A stretch of 64,000 nucleotides of DNA from Anthoceros angustus (Eukaryota; Streptophyta; Anthocerotopsida; Anthocerotales; Anthocerotaceae): NCBI GenBank assembly GCA_010909165.1, contig MU008170.1:186001-250000 (forward strand), in the 5' to 3' direction. The position numbers were made by a program, and so were the translations under genes. Of the stretch, positions 21,313 through 35,309 are shown one piece after another. Positions within the stretch are counted from its first letter, which is position 1. Each line of letters starts with the position of its first letter. Under the pieces are notes generated by a model. That model saw only the letters and a list, made by a program, of their open reading frames with translations, was not told the DNA's origin and made no database searches.

Positions 21313-24237
21313 TAAGTCCTCTAAAGAGCAATAAATATGCGTTTGCCAATAAAAAGTGATGGATTAGGAACGCGAGAGTACCCCTACTAGATGAAAAGGA
21401 AGATAAATAAGAATCGACCCACGACAACGACTTGCTCAAGTTAGGTGAAAACGAAGATAAAGAAGTTATCGCAGACGAATTGTGTATCTCACTAGAATTG
21501 AGAAGCTATGAGTCCAACTTATTGGCCCAAGTGAGAAAAGTGACTCTGATACAACTCATATTATTAGATGTTGCAAGGTTTTCCATGGTATGTGCTTGGT
21601 TGTGTGCGGAGTTTACAACTGTATCACCTTGGAAATGAGCAACCTTTCTCATCCTTCTGTGTTGGCTAGCAACTTTGTTTATTAGATCCTTCGGAATCTT
21701 TTAAATAATTGCACTTGATTTTCATTTTTATTTATGTATCAAACTCATCACAACATAAAAGACCAACTCATCACTAAGGTTTCTCAAACCTATCATAATG
21801 TTCGTAGTTAATTCCCTATTTAAATTTAGTTCATGAACAGCCGGATTTTTAATGATAATTTCAACCAAAAGTGCGTATGTGTGCATTGGGATTCAAGTTT
21901 TCAAAAAATAACTGTTCGACCTAATTTTTATTTTTAACCAATTTAAATTTAAATTTATTACTTAAAATAATCAATAGTAATACATTCAAAAGAATATATA
22001 TTGATAATTCAGAAATTATTCATTAATAATACTACATCATTCGTTAATGATTCAAAGTTATTTGTTAAACTCAGGTCTTCAGGTTTAAATCCATTATATC
22101 CTTGATATTTAAGTTATATTTAATATATTTTAAATATAAGATATGTATGGCACGTATTTATTACTGTACGTATGCCCGGCCCTAGAGTCACCGTAGATGC
22201 TACTCTGAGAAAGGCGAAACAAACACTAGCGATGAGGAGGTCCCCGAAGGCGGACAAAGCACCGTCCACGTCGAATTGATATGTTTGTGTTCTGCCATCA
22301 ACTTATGAAGAATGCGCGCATTCAAAGCATGTCGGAGCTCCAGCTGGAGCTGCATCTCGGATGGCACCAAGCTAGCGAGACCGGCCCGCGTCCCAAGCAG
22401 CTGCAGGAAGTGTCATCAGCCAGCAGCCACGAGCGCTCCCTTCAGAAGTTCAGAGCATGAAGACAACCTACCATCGGTGGCCATGGCAATGTGCGAACCG
22501 CGAATCCGAGTGTCGCGCACTCTAGGGATATGCACGCTGCCACTTCCGTGCTGAATATCACTCATTCTTGGAACTTCCAGGTGAGACGCAAACGGAGACC
22601 AAGCGCGTGGCAGACATTCGCGAACCACGCGAAGTGTCGCGTTGTCTAGGTCGTCACGCGCCCCCACGCCTCCCTACCGCGATTCGCGTAGGCGTTCGAA
22701 TTCCGCATTCAAACTGGAGACGCCACCGCAGCCCCTGCCAGACTCCAGTTCGATATAGGAATGAAGTGGCCAAGGGCTCGGGCCTGGACCCCGTGAGCGC
22801 CCTTGCCGCTACGTATGTACTTCGTGCAATCGCAAGTTGCAACGCTGTCCCCCTTCTTGGCAACTTCGCATGGACACGTCGCCCCTTTCCAGGAGGCAGT
22901 CGGCGAAGCATGTGGTATGCTTTTCACCACCCGCAAGGACGACATGAATGACACATGGGAGGCTTGGCCCCTCCAACCTGCGCATGCACCGGGATCACCT
23001 CGTCAAAATATATTCACCGTTCTCTCTCTTTTTCAAAATCACCTCACTGCGTACGACGAGACCCAACATATCCTATCACATAACCGTACATACATCAAAA
23101 GCATGCATAAAATTTACAATTAAATTTAATTATATCAACTTATTAAATCATACAGATAAAAAATTATTTATAAAAGATATTTAAAATTAGACTCCATTAT
23201 TTAAAATAGAAAATAATATTCATATATGATTTCTTAAATTTAGATAAATAGGTATTATATAAAAAATTAAATAAATAATTTTATAATATGTATCCATGCA
23301 ATCTAATCTTTGACTTCTTCTCAACAAGCAAGATGTAAAGCATGTTAAGATAGCAGAATTGAATGAAAAGGGTTTTTATTGAGGTGAAAAAATGATGGGA
23401 AAAGCTCATCTAGGAGGGGATAACCAAGGGGGATCAGGGTTCGAGGAAGGGGACCAGGGTTCGAGGTGGAGAGGAGCAACTAAGCTCCCTACCTAAAGTC
23501 ACCTACAGCACCCACAATGTCATATGCAGGAAGAATAAACGACCTGCAAACCGCAAACCACGAAGGTAGAGGAAGATGCAGAATTGAACTATGTTGAACA
23601 TCCAATGTTGGGCATAGTAATGTCAAATTGGTTATGTGTAATTGACTTCTTTGGAACCGGATGGAAAGCCAATTGTATTGGACTGAATTTGCTATTTGTC
23701 CTATGGTGGACCTATGGGTGCTGAATTTGCTATGTGGGTATTGCTTGAACTCAACTATAAATGTTGCTATGCTGGCAGGGCTGCTGGATGCTCGATTTGT
23801 GTGTGTAGTGTGTTGTTCGTGCAGGAAAGTTATTGCTTTTGCTAATCCAGGTCGATCGGTCGATCATTGTTTTCGGGAGTCGGTGAGCGGAAAAAAGTGA
23901 ATGCTAGGTGTGAAAGGCGCAGAGGGAGCGTTGGTCGTGTGGGGTCTTGGGTGCAGGCCTGAGTGCCAAGGCCAGCGCGGGTGAACGCGGAGCGATGCGG
24001 GAGGGAGCCTGCGCGGGCCACGGAAGCGCGCCTGGAAAGAGCAGGCCGAGTAGGAGGAGCAGGGACATGGAGGGAGGTGTGTGATCGAGCTCACGACGTG
24101 GGCGGATCGGATTGGGCGAAATTGCAGGGGGCCCGGCCCGGTCCAGCCTTCTTGCCTCGCTCTTGTGCGCGTCTGTGGCAGCTGGCGCGGCTTTGGATGG
24201 TCGGGGGTGCCCGGGAGGCAGAGTCTGTTGCGCATCC

Positions 24238-27200
24238 ATGGGATCGGCCGCGCTGCCCGAGGAGCAGTGCTCGCAACCCTTTCTCGGCGGATCGGAGGGT
24301 CCGGGACCGCAGATCGGGCAGGATGGGGACGCCGGGAGCTTGGAGCCGGAGCCGGCGCCGGGGTGGCCGGATCTGCCGCCCGCCGCCCCGGATGTGGTTG
24401 CAGATGCCACCATGGAGGAAGTAGAGGAGAAGCTGGCAGGGCTGGTCGTGGCGGAGGCGCCTCCCCCCCAGGTGGCCCAGGTTCTGGCCCTCACGGACGG
24501 GGCTGTGGAGAAAATGCTGCCTGCTGATGCCGAGGATGGGTTCTTCGACTCTCTTGGTGGCGGGGATGGAGTGGGGGAGGGAATTGGGGTGAATTCCGGG
24601 GTCGATGGTGCGGAAGTAGGGATGCTGTCGGACGCCCAGTTGGATGTCGAGGTGGAGAGCTTCTTGGGTGATGAGGGAGGGGCCGGTGTCGTTGGTGATG
24701 CCGCCGCTGGCGGGGAGGCCCAGTGGAGTGATTTTAAGTTCTCGCAGGTGGGGTCGTTTTCGGATTTTCTGTCGGAGTTGGGGGACGGGGCACGGGACTC
24801 GGCCGATCCTTTTGGGCTGGGTGCTGCCAGCTCTGCGCTGCTGGGAGGTGTTGCTGCTGCCGATGCGAACGGCAGCGTTACTCTAGGGCAGCATCTGGCG
24901 GACGGTGGCACGGCTGGGTTGGATGTTGTGCCCAGTGCTACGGTTTATTGGGAGAAAAGCTCCACTCAGAAGCTGGTGGTGGATTCAGGGAGGGAGCAAC
25001 TGGTTTATCATGAGCAGCACCTTAGCCAGAATGGCTTTGTTGAGACCGCCGGTGAGGAAAGTTTTTTCCAGGACCTGGCGCAGGCTGCGTTGCATGGGAA
25101 GGTTGTGGAGAGTGGAGCAGCCGTGCAGAGGGCGGACGCGGGGACCACAGTGCCTCCGCAGCAGGGTGATGAGTTTGGATTTGTAGATCCACAGCGGTAT
25201 TATGAGGATCCTCAGTATCCAGGATGGTTGTACTGCCTTCAGACCGGTCAGTGGGTCACGAAACCTGTGCATCAGAATGAGCAGCAGCATGGTTCTGTCA
25301 CGTCATCACAGCACGCTGGGGTTTCGGCTCCGGAGGTTTCGGATGCGGCTGACCAGCAACTTGAGTTGGAATCTTTCAAAGGTAAAGTTGATGGAGAGCT
25401 CCAGTCGGTGGAAACCACGGACATCTTTGGTCGGGATTCGTGGGAGGGACATCCTAAGGAAGATCTTGCAGTTGCACACTGGAATAATGTAGTATCGCCA
25501 GATGAAGCAGCCAGAGCGTCGGGTGTGCAGCAGGCTGTGCAAGATGTTCTAGCCACTTCTGCTACCTCAGAAGCAACCGCGAGTGGGGGTGGCTATGTTC
25601 AGGAAGGGCGTGGGTATGACCCTGCATATCCCGGGTGGTACTATGACTACCAATTACAGTCCTGGTGTGTAGATGACTCTGTGCAAGGGCCACCCTCAAC
25701 TGAGGTAGGGTCATCTTCTGCTACAGCAGGGAAAACTGTAGAGGGCGATAGCAATCCCACAGGGCTAGGGACAGCCTCTGCAGATAATGGCCGCCTCAAC
25801 CAAGGTACACAAACGTATCCTGCATTGATGGAGAACCCCGAGCCAAGTTTTGATATGTATGCCAGGCAGCCTCAGGGAACAACTAGTCAAGCAGGTCCCA
25901 CGGAGACTCATGGACATGGTGCTGTTGAGGAACAGTATTCAGCAGTCAACCAAGCTTATCTTGGGCGCAATGAGCAATCTGTTCAACCTGGTCAACCAGA
26001 AATTTTTCACACTGGATCTCAGGATCAGTTTGGGACCCAGTCGTTTGCAAATTATGACCATCAGGGAGGCTACCTTCCTGGTAGTCATGCCCCAAAGCAC
26101 ATGTATCCTGCAGGTAGTCCGGACCACCTGGGCAGAACAGACATGGCAGCTGACCGTGACTACCAGGGGCCACAGCAAACAACCTCCTCATTTCCACAAT
26201 TCCATCAAGGGCTGGGCCGTGCATATCCTCCGTACGGCCAGGAGCAGCAGGTCCTGCCTCACAGAACGGAACTAGCAACTATGCAAGACCAACGAAAACA
26301 GCAGCAAGCACTTCTGTCATCCTCACCAGTCCAGCAGGGCCACTTCAATTCCTACTCGTCAGCCAGTCAGGGCCAGCAGGTGCATAATTATGTTTACAGT
26401 CAATATCCTGCAGCTGCTCAAGGCCCACAGACCCATTACCAGTCTGCAGATGTGGTCGGTAGCTCTTATTACAGCATTCCATCCGTGGATGGACAAGGAA
26501 ATGTGCCAATCAGCTATAGTCAGGTGCAGTCTCAAGTTTGGTCTCATGGTCAGTCATTGGCAGCAGTGCACAATAATGCAGGTGACCATCAGTATGGGGG
26601 TAGTTCATCTACTCAAAATATGCACCCCATGTTCAATCCTGGGTACCCTGAATCAACATGGAATAGTGGAGGTTTCAGCCAGCAGCCATTCTTCCCATCT
26701 CAGGGGCAGCAGGTTCAACTGCAACCTGGGTATAATGCTCGGAGCGGTGGCTATAATTATGGACAGCCTTGGGCAGGGGATGGTGGCCAGCATCCGTTTC
26801 AGCAGGCCCACAGCTGGGCTCCAAGTGTCACTCCTCCAAGGACAGCTGCTGAGGCTGTGAGGTCAACAGCAGGGCGTCCCCCTCATGCACTTTCGGCCTT
26901 CGGCTTTGGTGGCAAGATTGCTCTTATGAAGCTAAGGGACCCTCTAAGCTTGCAAACTAGTGATGGTGAACAAGTAAGATATCTATCATATCTCTGGTGT
27001 CGTCTGTCTTCTTTTGTGTTTTGGCTTATGGTTTGGTTGTGTTGATGAGAAAACTTTCAGCCAGTTTATTCTGGGCAAGAGTTTTCGGGCCTAGGTACCA
27101 GCAGATTTAAGTAAGAGCTTGTTTGATATGTGTAGTCAACTTCAAGTGGTCAAGCTTGGATGCCGTCAGCTATAAAGCTTCTTAGCTTGTCTCAATTGGT

Positions 27201-30200
27201 TGCCCCACCTGGTGGGGATGGACTTGGAGCAGCTGGAAGCCTGTACTTTGAAAGTTTGTCTCGCCGAGCGTACAATGGGCCCCTTGTGAATGGCGGTGTC
27301 AGCACCAAAGATGTGATCAAGTGGATTGATGAAAGAGCAAAAAACTGCCAGACTGAAGAGCCATGCTGTAAAGATCACCGATCTCTTTCCGAGCTGTGGG
27401 CATTGTTGAAAATCATGTGTCAGCACCATGGTAAACTGAGATCTTCAATCGGGGCAACAGGCACCACCAGTCAGGTACGGACAATTGTTTTACAACAAGA
27501 TCTAAAGGTTTACCATTGAGCTCTTTGCTTTCTAAGTTCATTCCAACCACTGGAACCTGGCTGTGCTCTCAACTTCATATTTGGGGCGTAAAAGAACACG
27601 TCGTAGTTCTAGGATGTGCAGGCTTACTAGATTTGAAGGGTGTGATCAGTTTCTGATATGACTTGTTGGTGTGCAGGATGCAGACGGCCCAGAAATTGCA
27701 GTTGCAAGTTTGCTAACTTCTGAGAATGAGAGCTCAATGAATGTGGGCTCGCTTGCACTGCAGACAATGCCTTCAGAGCAAGAGCTGCAGGTGTGTTGGT
27801 GTAATGGACCCTGTCATGTTGGCCGCTTTCTGAGCATAGTCTTACCCATCAATCCTGTTTCAGAAAACTGCCAATGAAGTGAAAACACTGTTAACAGCTG
27901 GAAAACGGAAGGATGCTTTAAGGCTTGCCAAGGAGGGTCAACTTTGGGGACCAGCACTTGTTCTTGCAAGGCAACTTGGCGACAAGGTGAGGCTCCTCTC
28001 CTTATTAAAAGCATAAAAGGCCAGTACCTCTGTGGGTTGCAACCTTCACGACGTCGCAGTTGCAATTATGTCATGGGCTAATAAATTCCTGATAATGTTC
28101 TGCAAAATGATTTTCACCATTTATTTCCTTACGCTTGTTCTGTTATGTCAGTTTTATGGAGACACGGTCATAGAGATGTCTCGGCGTTTACTTGTTCCAG
28201 AGTCTCCTCTTCGAACTTTATGTCTACTGCTGGCTGGTCAGCCAGCTGAGGTGGTGTCTTCCTCACCTGGTAGTGCAACAGGGCACCAGACAGCTGGACC
28301 TGGGACAGGAGATATGGCTCAGGTATGCTTTGCTTTTAGGGTCTGGCCTTTGAGCTGGTCCAAATTTTTTGGCCTGGTGGAATCACTTTTCTGGCTGGGG
28401 CAGCAATTCAAATTAATGGTTCTGCAGGCGGGCATAGCTGCGATGATCGAAGAGTGGCGTTCAAATCTGGCCATCATGGCCACAAATCGTGTAAACGGGG
28501 ATGACCGTGTAATTACAAGCCTTGGTGACCGCCTTTGGGCAACTCGTAGGAAGGTTTGTATCAAGTGACAGGCTCCCTTTGATATTGCATGCTGCTGGTT
28601 CCCTCTAGATACAAGCAAAAGTGTCTGAAAGGTGGATATAATGCAGGTATTTGGGTTCAGGGATGAACTGGGTGGTGGACAATTTGAAGCAGCACATATA
28701 TGCTATCTGGCTGCTGAACTCAACTTTGAGGCCTTTTCTCACAACGCAAGATTGTGCCTTCTTGGGGCAAATCACATAGAACATTCTCGCACGTATGTAT
28801 CTCCAGAAGCGATTCAGGTGAGATGCTTCTTATGGACTTGAATTTGAAGCTTGACCCCAATTGCTTCACGGGCTAACAAAGCTCTGTTGACTGCACAGAG
28901 GACTGAGCTGTATGAGTACGCCAAGGTCCTTGGGAACCCACAGTTCTTTTTGCCTCAGTTTCAACCTTACAAGCTAGTGTATGCAGCCATGTTAGTTGAA
29001 GCTGGTAGCATGGGAGAAGCCTTAAGGTAGTGTTGTTATTGCAGTGTTTAAGCAGTCATTCAGAGCTGTCTTCACCTCTTCTGCTCCAGGATCTTATTAT
29101 GTCTGGTTTATATGCTAGGTACTGTCAAGCGGTGCTGAAGATGCTCAAAACGGCTGGGCGGAGCCCAGAGGCAGAGGCTTGCAGACAAGCTGCCACCAGC
29201 TTGGAGGAGCGAATAAAGGGGTATACCAATGTAAGTTTCATTTATTCTTGTGAGATCCTTGATGGCGTCAGCCTATCCTCTCGAATCCTATCTTCATGTA
29301 TGTTGCTGCTTCTCTGCTGTCTCAGAATACAATAAGCTTAGATGTGTCCTCCACTACTTTGTGCAGGGTAGATCAGGTTCAGGAGTGCCAAAACTCTTTC
29401 GGAGTATTTTCCATACAGTGGACAAAGGGATTTCTGGTATTATTGGTGGAGCCCCGCCTCCTATGAATTCCGATCAGTATGCAAATTTAGGAATGGCGAA
29501 TGGGAACAAGTCCATGGTGCCAGGCAGCTCTGGTCGACCGTCCACATCCACAGTTATCCCATCAGCCTCCATGGATTCCTTAGATGGGTTTGTTAACAAT
29601 GCTGAGCGGGTGAACAGGCCTTCTCGCAGTGTTTCTGTGCCTGACTTCAGTAAAAGCCCCAACACCCAGGTGCGTTCTACTTCTCATCAATGTGACATCA
29701 ACGAGCCTGCCCAGAGCCTGAGATTCTAAGAAGGCAATGTGGTGTTTGCTTTCCAGGAAGCTTCTGAGCAGCCATCTGCGCCATCTGTGCCATCAAAGGC
29801 ACAAGAAGTGAATGGATCACCCGGCAGTGTGTTTTCTCGGTTCGGTGCAACTTTTTTGCAAAAGGCTGGCTTTTTCGTTGGAAAGACTAATAAGAACGAG
29901 GTAATATCCTGCCTGCCCTTATGTGTTTCCTGTTAGGGTCATTAATCTGCCTTCGCAGGGACAGCAGGTATTTGTGGTCTCTCATATTTGAGTTTAGGTC
30001 TGCTTACATATGGGATTATGCATGTACTTCTACGAAATTCTGAATTGTTTATCATGAATTTTTGGTTCCAAAATGTCAGGCGAAGCTGGGGGAGAGGAAT
30101 AAATTCTACTATGATACGACGCTAAATCGGTGGGTGGAAGAAGGTGCTCCTCCACCTCCTGAAGAAGCTGTTCTTGCACCTCCCCCGACAGCTTCAATGT

Positions 30201-31214
30201 TTGTGGCACCTGTTGTAGAGAATTCTGTGAGTTCAGCACCTGGAACCTCAGGAACACCACCAGTGCCTCCGGGTGGCAACCAGTTCTCTGTACGTACACG
30301 ACAAGGTTATCCTCGATCCAGGTAGGGAATGTTCCTAAAGCAAAGTTCATAGGTTATGAACCTTTGCCAGTTTATTTGATAATGTTTGTCAACGGTGGTG
30401 TCGCAGATATGTGGACACGTTCAATAAAGGGGGAGCTCCATCACCTCAAAAATCTGTGATCTCTCCGTTGGTGCCACCTGGGAGGCCCTCAGTTTCATCT
30501 CCTCAGGCCATGAACTTTTTTGTGCCGTCTGCAGTTGCTACCCCATCTTTGGATGCCACCTCAAATGAGCAGGATGCCGGTTATGAAAATGCAGAGAGCA
30601 TTGGCACCAACGGCCAATCTAAGGGATCTCAATCTCCTTATTATGGGGCATACGATCTTAGTGCCAGTCCTCAGCCAAATAGCTTAGATCGAAGAAGCAA
30701 CCCCTCAGTGGCCTTGACACCTCCGGCCATTCATCGAGTGGCAAGTGTGGATAATGCAGTTGGTTTTTCTGGGTTGACGAGTGCAGAGAAAGAAGGTAAA
30801 AGGGTAGACAATGCCAGAAGCAGGGCTGGAAGTTTCGGGCTGCCGAATGGTTCTCATGCTAGAGCTGCTTCATGGGGTGGGTCTCCATCTTTTGAAACCA
30901 GCTTTTCGAACTCACCTAGTCCAGCCTTGAATGCCTCTGCGGGTTATCTAAAAGAGGGAGCTATGCTGTCAGTAAACAGCAGTTCGTCTGGGGCACCTTA
31001 CTATCTTTCCCCACCTCCGAAGATGGAAGCAGTACCCCTTACAACGAGTGACGGGTTTCCAAATGTGGCACTACCCCTTCCACCATCTTTAGAGGCCCCT
31101 CGAGCGCCTCCCCAGCTGAATGCTTTGCCATTACTGCATTTGGGTTCCAGTCAAAATGGGGAACTGGCCGGTGGTTCATTGGCTGCAGAAGAGATGCAAG
31201 AAGTGGAGCTTTAA
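24238..31214 (+). CDS. SEC16: SEC16, COPII coat scaffold protein (MAG5 homologue)
   Basis: A large first exon (24238-26973, 912 codons) and about twelve further GT-AG exons join to roughly 1,830 residues. The acidic N-terminal half carries two aromatic motifs, YPGWLYCLQTGQW and YPGWYYDYQLQSW, followed by a Gln/Tyr/Ser-rich region. The central conserved domain begins at RPPHALSAFGFGGK and continues through GPLVNGG...KWIDER (about 27275-27345) and the helical ancestral coatomer-like region (27677-29230; e.g. WGPALVLARQLGDK). The C-terminus has AKLGERNKFYYDTTLNRWVEEG and RYVDTFNKGG, typical of plant SEC16, before a Ser/Pro-rich tail. SEC16 marks ER exit sites and organises Sec13/31 and Sec23 for export. 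The frame is open upstream to a TTG at 24112, but the first ATG in frame is 24238. The join of exon 1 to the exon at about 27137 is the least certain boundary. Confidence 0.9.
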
Positions 31215-34200
31215 CCAAGTGTGTCATCCTTCTGATTTTGCCAAGTAGGTGAACTCTCTGATGGCATCCTGTCTTTGGAAACGTCCTGGCCTTAAAACAA
31301 GTCTTAGGAAGCCAGCGAGTACAGTATTTTTAACTTGTCACACTGTCGAGAACTTTAGTTGTATGGGTTTCTATGGCTAAGTTGCCAATACCCTTAGCTC
31401 AATTCTTTGGGGTGCCCTGTTGCCATGTAAATTGCATGGTTCTGTCGATGGCACCCCTCCTTCCAGCCTTATCTTTAAGACCCTAACAGGTTTGTCATTA
31501 TATACGTATTTGTACTTTTTCTTGTTGATGCTTCGCTGCTCTTGAAGGTGTTTTGGGGCACCTTCATGGAGATGGGAGCTTGTATCTTCTGCAATCTACA
31601 TGCTGAAGGTTGCCTCAGGTAAACTTGTTCCACTGTGGTGTATCCTGCAACTTGAAGGGTGTGAGTGCCATAACTGTGTCCCATCGTTGTGCAGGTGCCC
31701 TTCACGGCAACGTCTGTACACTGTTGAGTCCGCAGATTTCAGTCCAGTTATTCGGGCATGAAATTAGTGCCCCCTCCATGCAGAGTACTACCCACCTAGT
31801 TGTCGCATTTACACATGGTGCACACGCTTTGTACAGCTTTTCAAATTCCACTGCAGCTCGCGGCATCGACCGTTTCGTTTTCCAGACTGCGGCATCCAAG
31901 GCTTGGTTGGAGTACGATAAACCGCTTGGTTGGATTGCAATAAAACGGAATACACCGGCATTTTAGATTTCCTGGGGTATGCCTCGTAATATTTACATGG
32001 AAACAGTTTAACATCGTTGACTGTTGTCACAAAGTAGCGCGGCAGACGATGGCACATTCTGTTGGTCACGTTGATCGTGTTTACGGCGTCCCGTTTGAGA
32101 CAGACCACGTTTGAGACAGACCATTTATCTCCAGATCAGGCTATCTGGATAAAGAAGTACTCTTGCTTACAGATCGAGGCTACAGTGGAGGACCAGAAGA
32201 AAGGCTTGCTAGGTTCGGAAAACCCCTCCGTCTTTCAGAGGAGGTGAGGGCTTGCAGAGCATTCTAGAAAAGAAGGGAAATTGTTTCCAACAATTTCCTT
32301 CCCAGATTGGGCTGAATCGATGGAAGGGAAAGGGGAATGGAGGTTTGAAGAGGAAGCAGAGAGAAAAAAATTGTGGATGTAGATGACACGCTGAAGGTTG
32401 CGGAGAAGTTGTGCAATCCCGGGGGCGATGTTAACCGGTCATGTGAGCGAAATTGCATGCATATGTCCATAACACCTGGTTGTACGTCCTCCGTTGTCTT
32501 ATTCTGCAGCAGTCCTGGACCCGCTTGTGAAGCCCTGAACTGAGAGCGTTTGGTGAAGTGATCTTGGTCTCAGTACTGTGCAGGATTCTCTCATTATGGA
32601 TCTGGTTTCCCCCTTGTGTGCTCCAGGTTCCATGTGCAGGCCATGCGGTCACCAGTGGATGCATGTTCCCATGTTGTGTAAGTTTGGCATCTTTGATAAG
32701 CAGCTGGCTTGAGTTCCAGTTTGAACTTCTGAGGGGCAGACGCCATTCTCCAACGAAGGAGACGAGGTGCTTCCGCGGCCAGGACTCCACTCTCACGCAC
32801 CCCCACAAAACTAGGCCCAAACCACGTGGTAAATGTTTCGCTCCCCTGTTTGGCCCCCATCGATGTTGTGGTCTTCTGTTTGCCTCTTACGTGCCATCGG
32901 GCCTTGCATTCTGCGGCACACTTGCTTGCGACACACCATCCGTTGTCTTCGTGAAAATGGGGTGAGAATGCCAATGCCGAGGGTGAAACCGGGGTACCAG
33001 AGAGTTGGGTTCACACTGCCATGGAGTTCCTCTTCCTTCTTCGGGTTCTTCGTCAGCACATCTGTTGCCTTGACCACCTCCCTTCCACGTGGCGTCATGT
33101 TTGAAAGCACACAGGGAAATTTGCAGAGAGAGTGTGAAGGGTTATTACATGTCATGAGGGAGTGTCCATTTTCCACAACCCAAATCTCAGGGCTTGTTGA
33201 CTTTTGGACTTCGCAATACTCGCATCCTGCTACAACGGGGCTCTCATTCCAGTTTTTAGGTGTCTTTTCCGTGTCCCACCCACCTGCATAGGACTTCACA
33301 GCTCCCAATGGGCTAGTGGTTCTACTTATGGCATACCAAAGGGGACAGAGGGAACGGGGCATATTTTTTCACACCAATACGCCAGAATATGTAGGCATCT
33401 ATAAAAATATACTACTGAATTTAGTATGGAGGTGGTACCTCACCACATATGTTGATATGTCCACTTTGGCGCCCTCACCAAGAGCGGCCATCCACTAGAG
33501 CACACAGCCACTTTCTTTTCTTTCAAACGTGTCTATGCTTCAAAGGTGCTTTCAAAACTTTCAACCAGAAAACAAAGAGGCACTCTGGTTTCAGAGACTA
33601 TGGCACTATGTTTTCAGAGTCTCCCACCCTATAGGATTTTGTTTTGTTGAATGCAATTACATGGCGGCCATACTCCAACTCGGCCGCAGCCGCCGCCGCC
33701 CTATCTGGTTGCCTAACCCTATCTCGGCCGTGGCTACGCCCTTGGTTTGCAAAACCCTACGTCAACCGCAGCCATGGTTTGTGAACCGCAGCCACGTGAA
33801 CCCTACCTCGGCCTCGGCCGTGGCCACGCCCTCAGTTTGCAAAACCCGACGTTGGCCGCGGCCATGGTTTGCGAACCCTACCTCGGCCGGGGTTGCGGCC
33901 GTGTCCGCGGTTTCTGAGCAAGTGACATTCGATAGGTCTTTTTCTTGGGGAACCCGAGCTTTATAGAAAAGGAAGAAAGAAGATCGTGCTCGAAACAAAA
34001 AGAGGGAATGGTGATGGAACATGCAAACAGCCTTAAGAGCTGCTGAGATAGCTCCGCATACACTTTGTTGCCCTCAACATCATCGAAACAAATTCAATTT
34101 GCACATCATGCCCAAGTTTCTAAACAACACCATGCTTCCAGCCCTTCCCTACTACCAAGTCTGCCACAAATTGAGACCTTGCATTCCCACCATATTACTG

Positions 34201-34443
34201 CAGCTGGCCATCAGCTGATCCCAAACTGCCAGTCCTGCACATGGTGGTCGTAAATGTCCTATGTATCATCTAATCCTTGAAGCTTGACAAGTCTGCAAGC
34301 TAGTATATCGGAACTCAATAGCTTCCTGTCATGCATAGAGAGAGTCACAACACCTATAGTGCCCTCAACTTCATGCGGGCTTTACGTTTTCTCTCCTTCA
34401 CACAATTGCAATGAGCACAAACGAAAACGACGGACCTCCAGCT

Positions 34444-34700
34444 ATCAGCCACAGCAGCACCTGAACTTCCAACATTAGCAATCAGCCACAGCAGCACCTG
34501 AACTTCCAACATTAGCAATCAGCCACAGCAGCACATGAACTTCCAACATTAGCAATCAGCCACAGCAGCACATGAACTTCCAACATCAGCAGCAATCAGC
34601 CACAGCAGCACTTAAACTTTTGACATCAACAGCCATCAGCCACACCAACACATGAACTTCCAGCATCTGTAGCAGTTAGCCACACCAGCACCAGCGTCTA
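34444..34700. repeat. Tandem array of ~37-bp units, about 7 copies
   Basis: The unit reads ATCAGCCACAGCAGCACCTG then AACTTCCAACATTAGCA. The first three or four copies are almost identical; the later ones drift (ACATCAGCAGCA insertions, CACACCAACAC) until the pattern fades near 34700. Confidence 0.9.
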
Positions 34701-35309
34701 GAGTGCAATCAGACCGTGAACGTATCGGTGGGCCTACAACGAGCACAAGTTGACAAAAAAGGGGAGCCCTAACATTCATCAAAAAAGGATGTCCATTGTA
34801 CTAAGCGCAAAATTGCATAGCTTGCATCATACTCTATTTCCTACTACGGCCTACCTATGGCGCATCCTTTGCCTCCCCTAACACAAAGCATACAAAAGCC
34901 GCTGCTACAACTCCAAGCCCTAGGGAGGAGGACCAAGCCTACTCCATCGCGTCCTCCATGGCCTTCATGCTCAAGCGAAGGCCGTTTAGCGTGGCCTCCC
35001 TTGCCTGAACGGCGTTCCGCATCCCGTGCAATGTTGCCCTCAAATCCCGTTCGCCCGCGTCACTGCCTCTAGAAGCCCGCGTCCGGGCGTTGGGTGTTGC
35101 TAACACCCACCTTGGCCACCGCGCTTCCTCCTACGACAGCGTGTCCGACTCCGTGTAGTCTCGCTTCCTCCCTCTTGTGCTCGCCCTCCTTGGAGGAGGG
35201 GTCGACTGCTCACTCCGCTCTACCTCTCCTTCTAACATCGCCTCCCCTCCGCCACTATCAGCTCCCCTTGCTCCTCCTCCTCCTCTGAGCGGAAGTGATC
35301 CACTGAGTG

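Larger units (their letters stand above)
19216..24237. other. Intergenic, repeat-containing spacer between GAUT and SEC16
   Basis: No gene recognised. It contains the dispersed repeat with its 34-bp array (20599-21312), AT-rich low-complexity stretches (20320-20480, 21660-22170, 23100-23310) and a GC-richer stretch (22190-22960) with short open frames lacking domains. The last 300 bp before 24238 are GC-rich and probably the SEC16 promoter and leader. Confidence 0.5.

Noticed and set aside
24112-24237. Upstream extension of SEC16 to a TTG codon
   Set aside because: Non-ATG start, low-complexity sequence; the ATG at 24238 is the first in frame.
23904-24911. 335-codon minus-strand open frame over the SEC16 5' region
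   Set aside because: Pro/Ser/Ala-rich antisense shadow of the SEC16 first exon.
32333-33362. Several open frames in the spacer between SEC16 and the copia element
   Set aside because: No domains, overlapping on both strands, no convincing splice structure.
34444-34700. Ser/Gln/His-rich repeat protein
   Set aside because: The 37-bp period is not a multiple of three, so no frame stays open across units; non-coding array.
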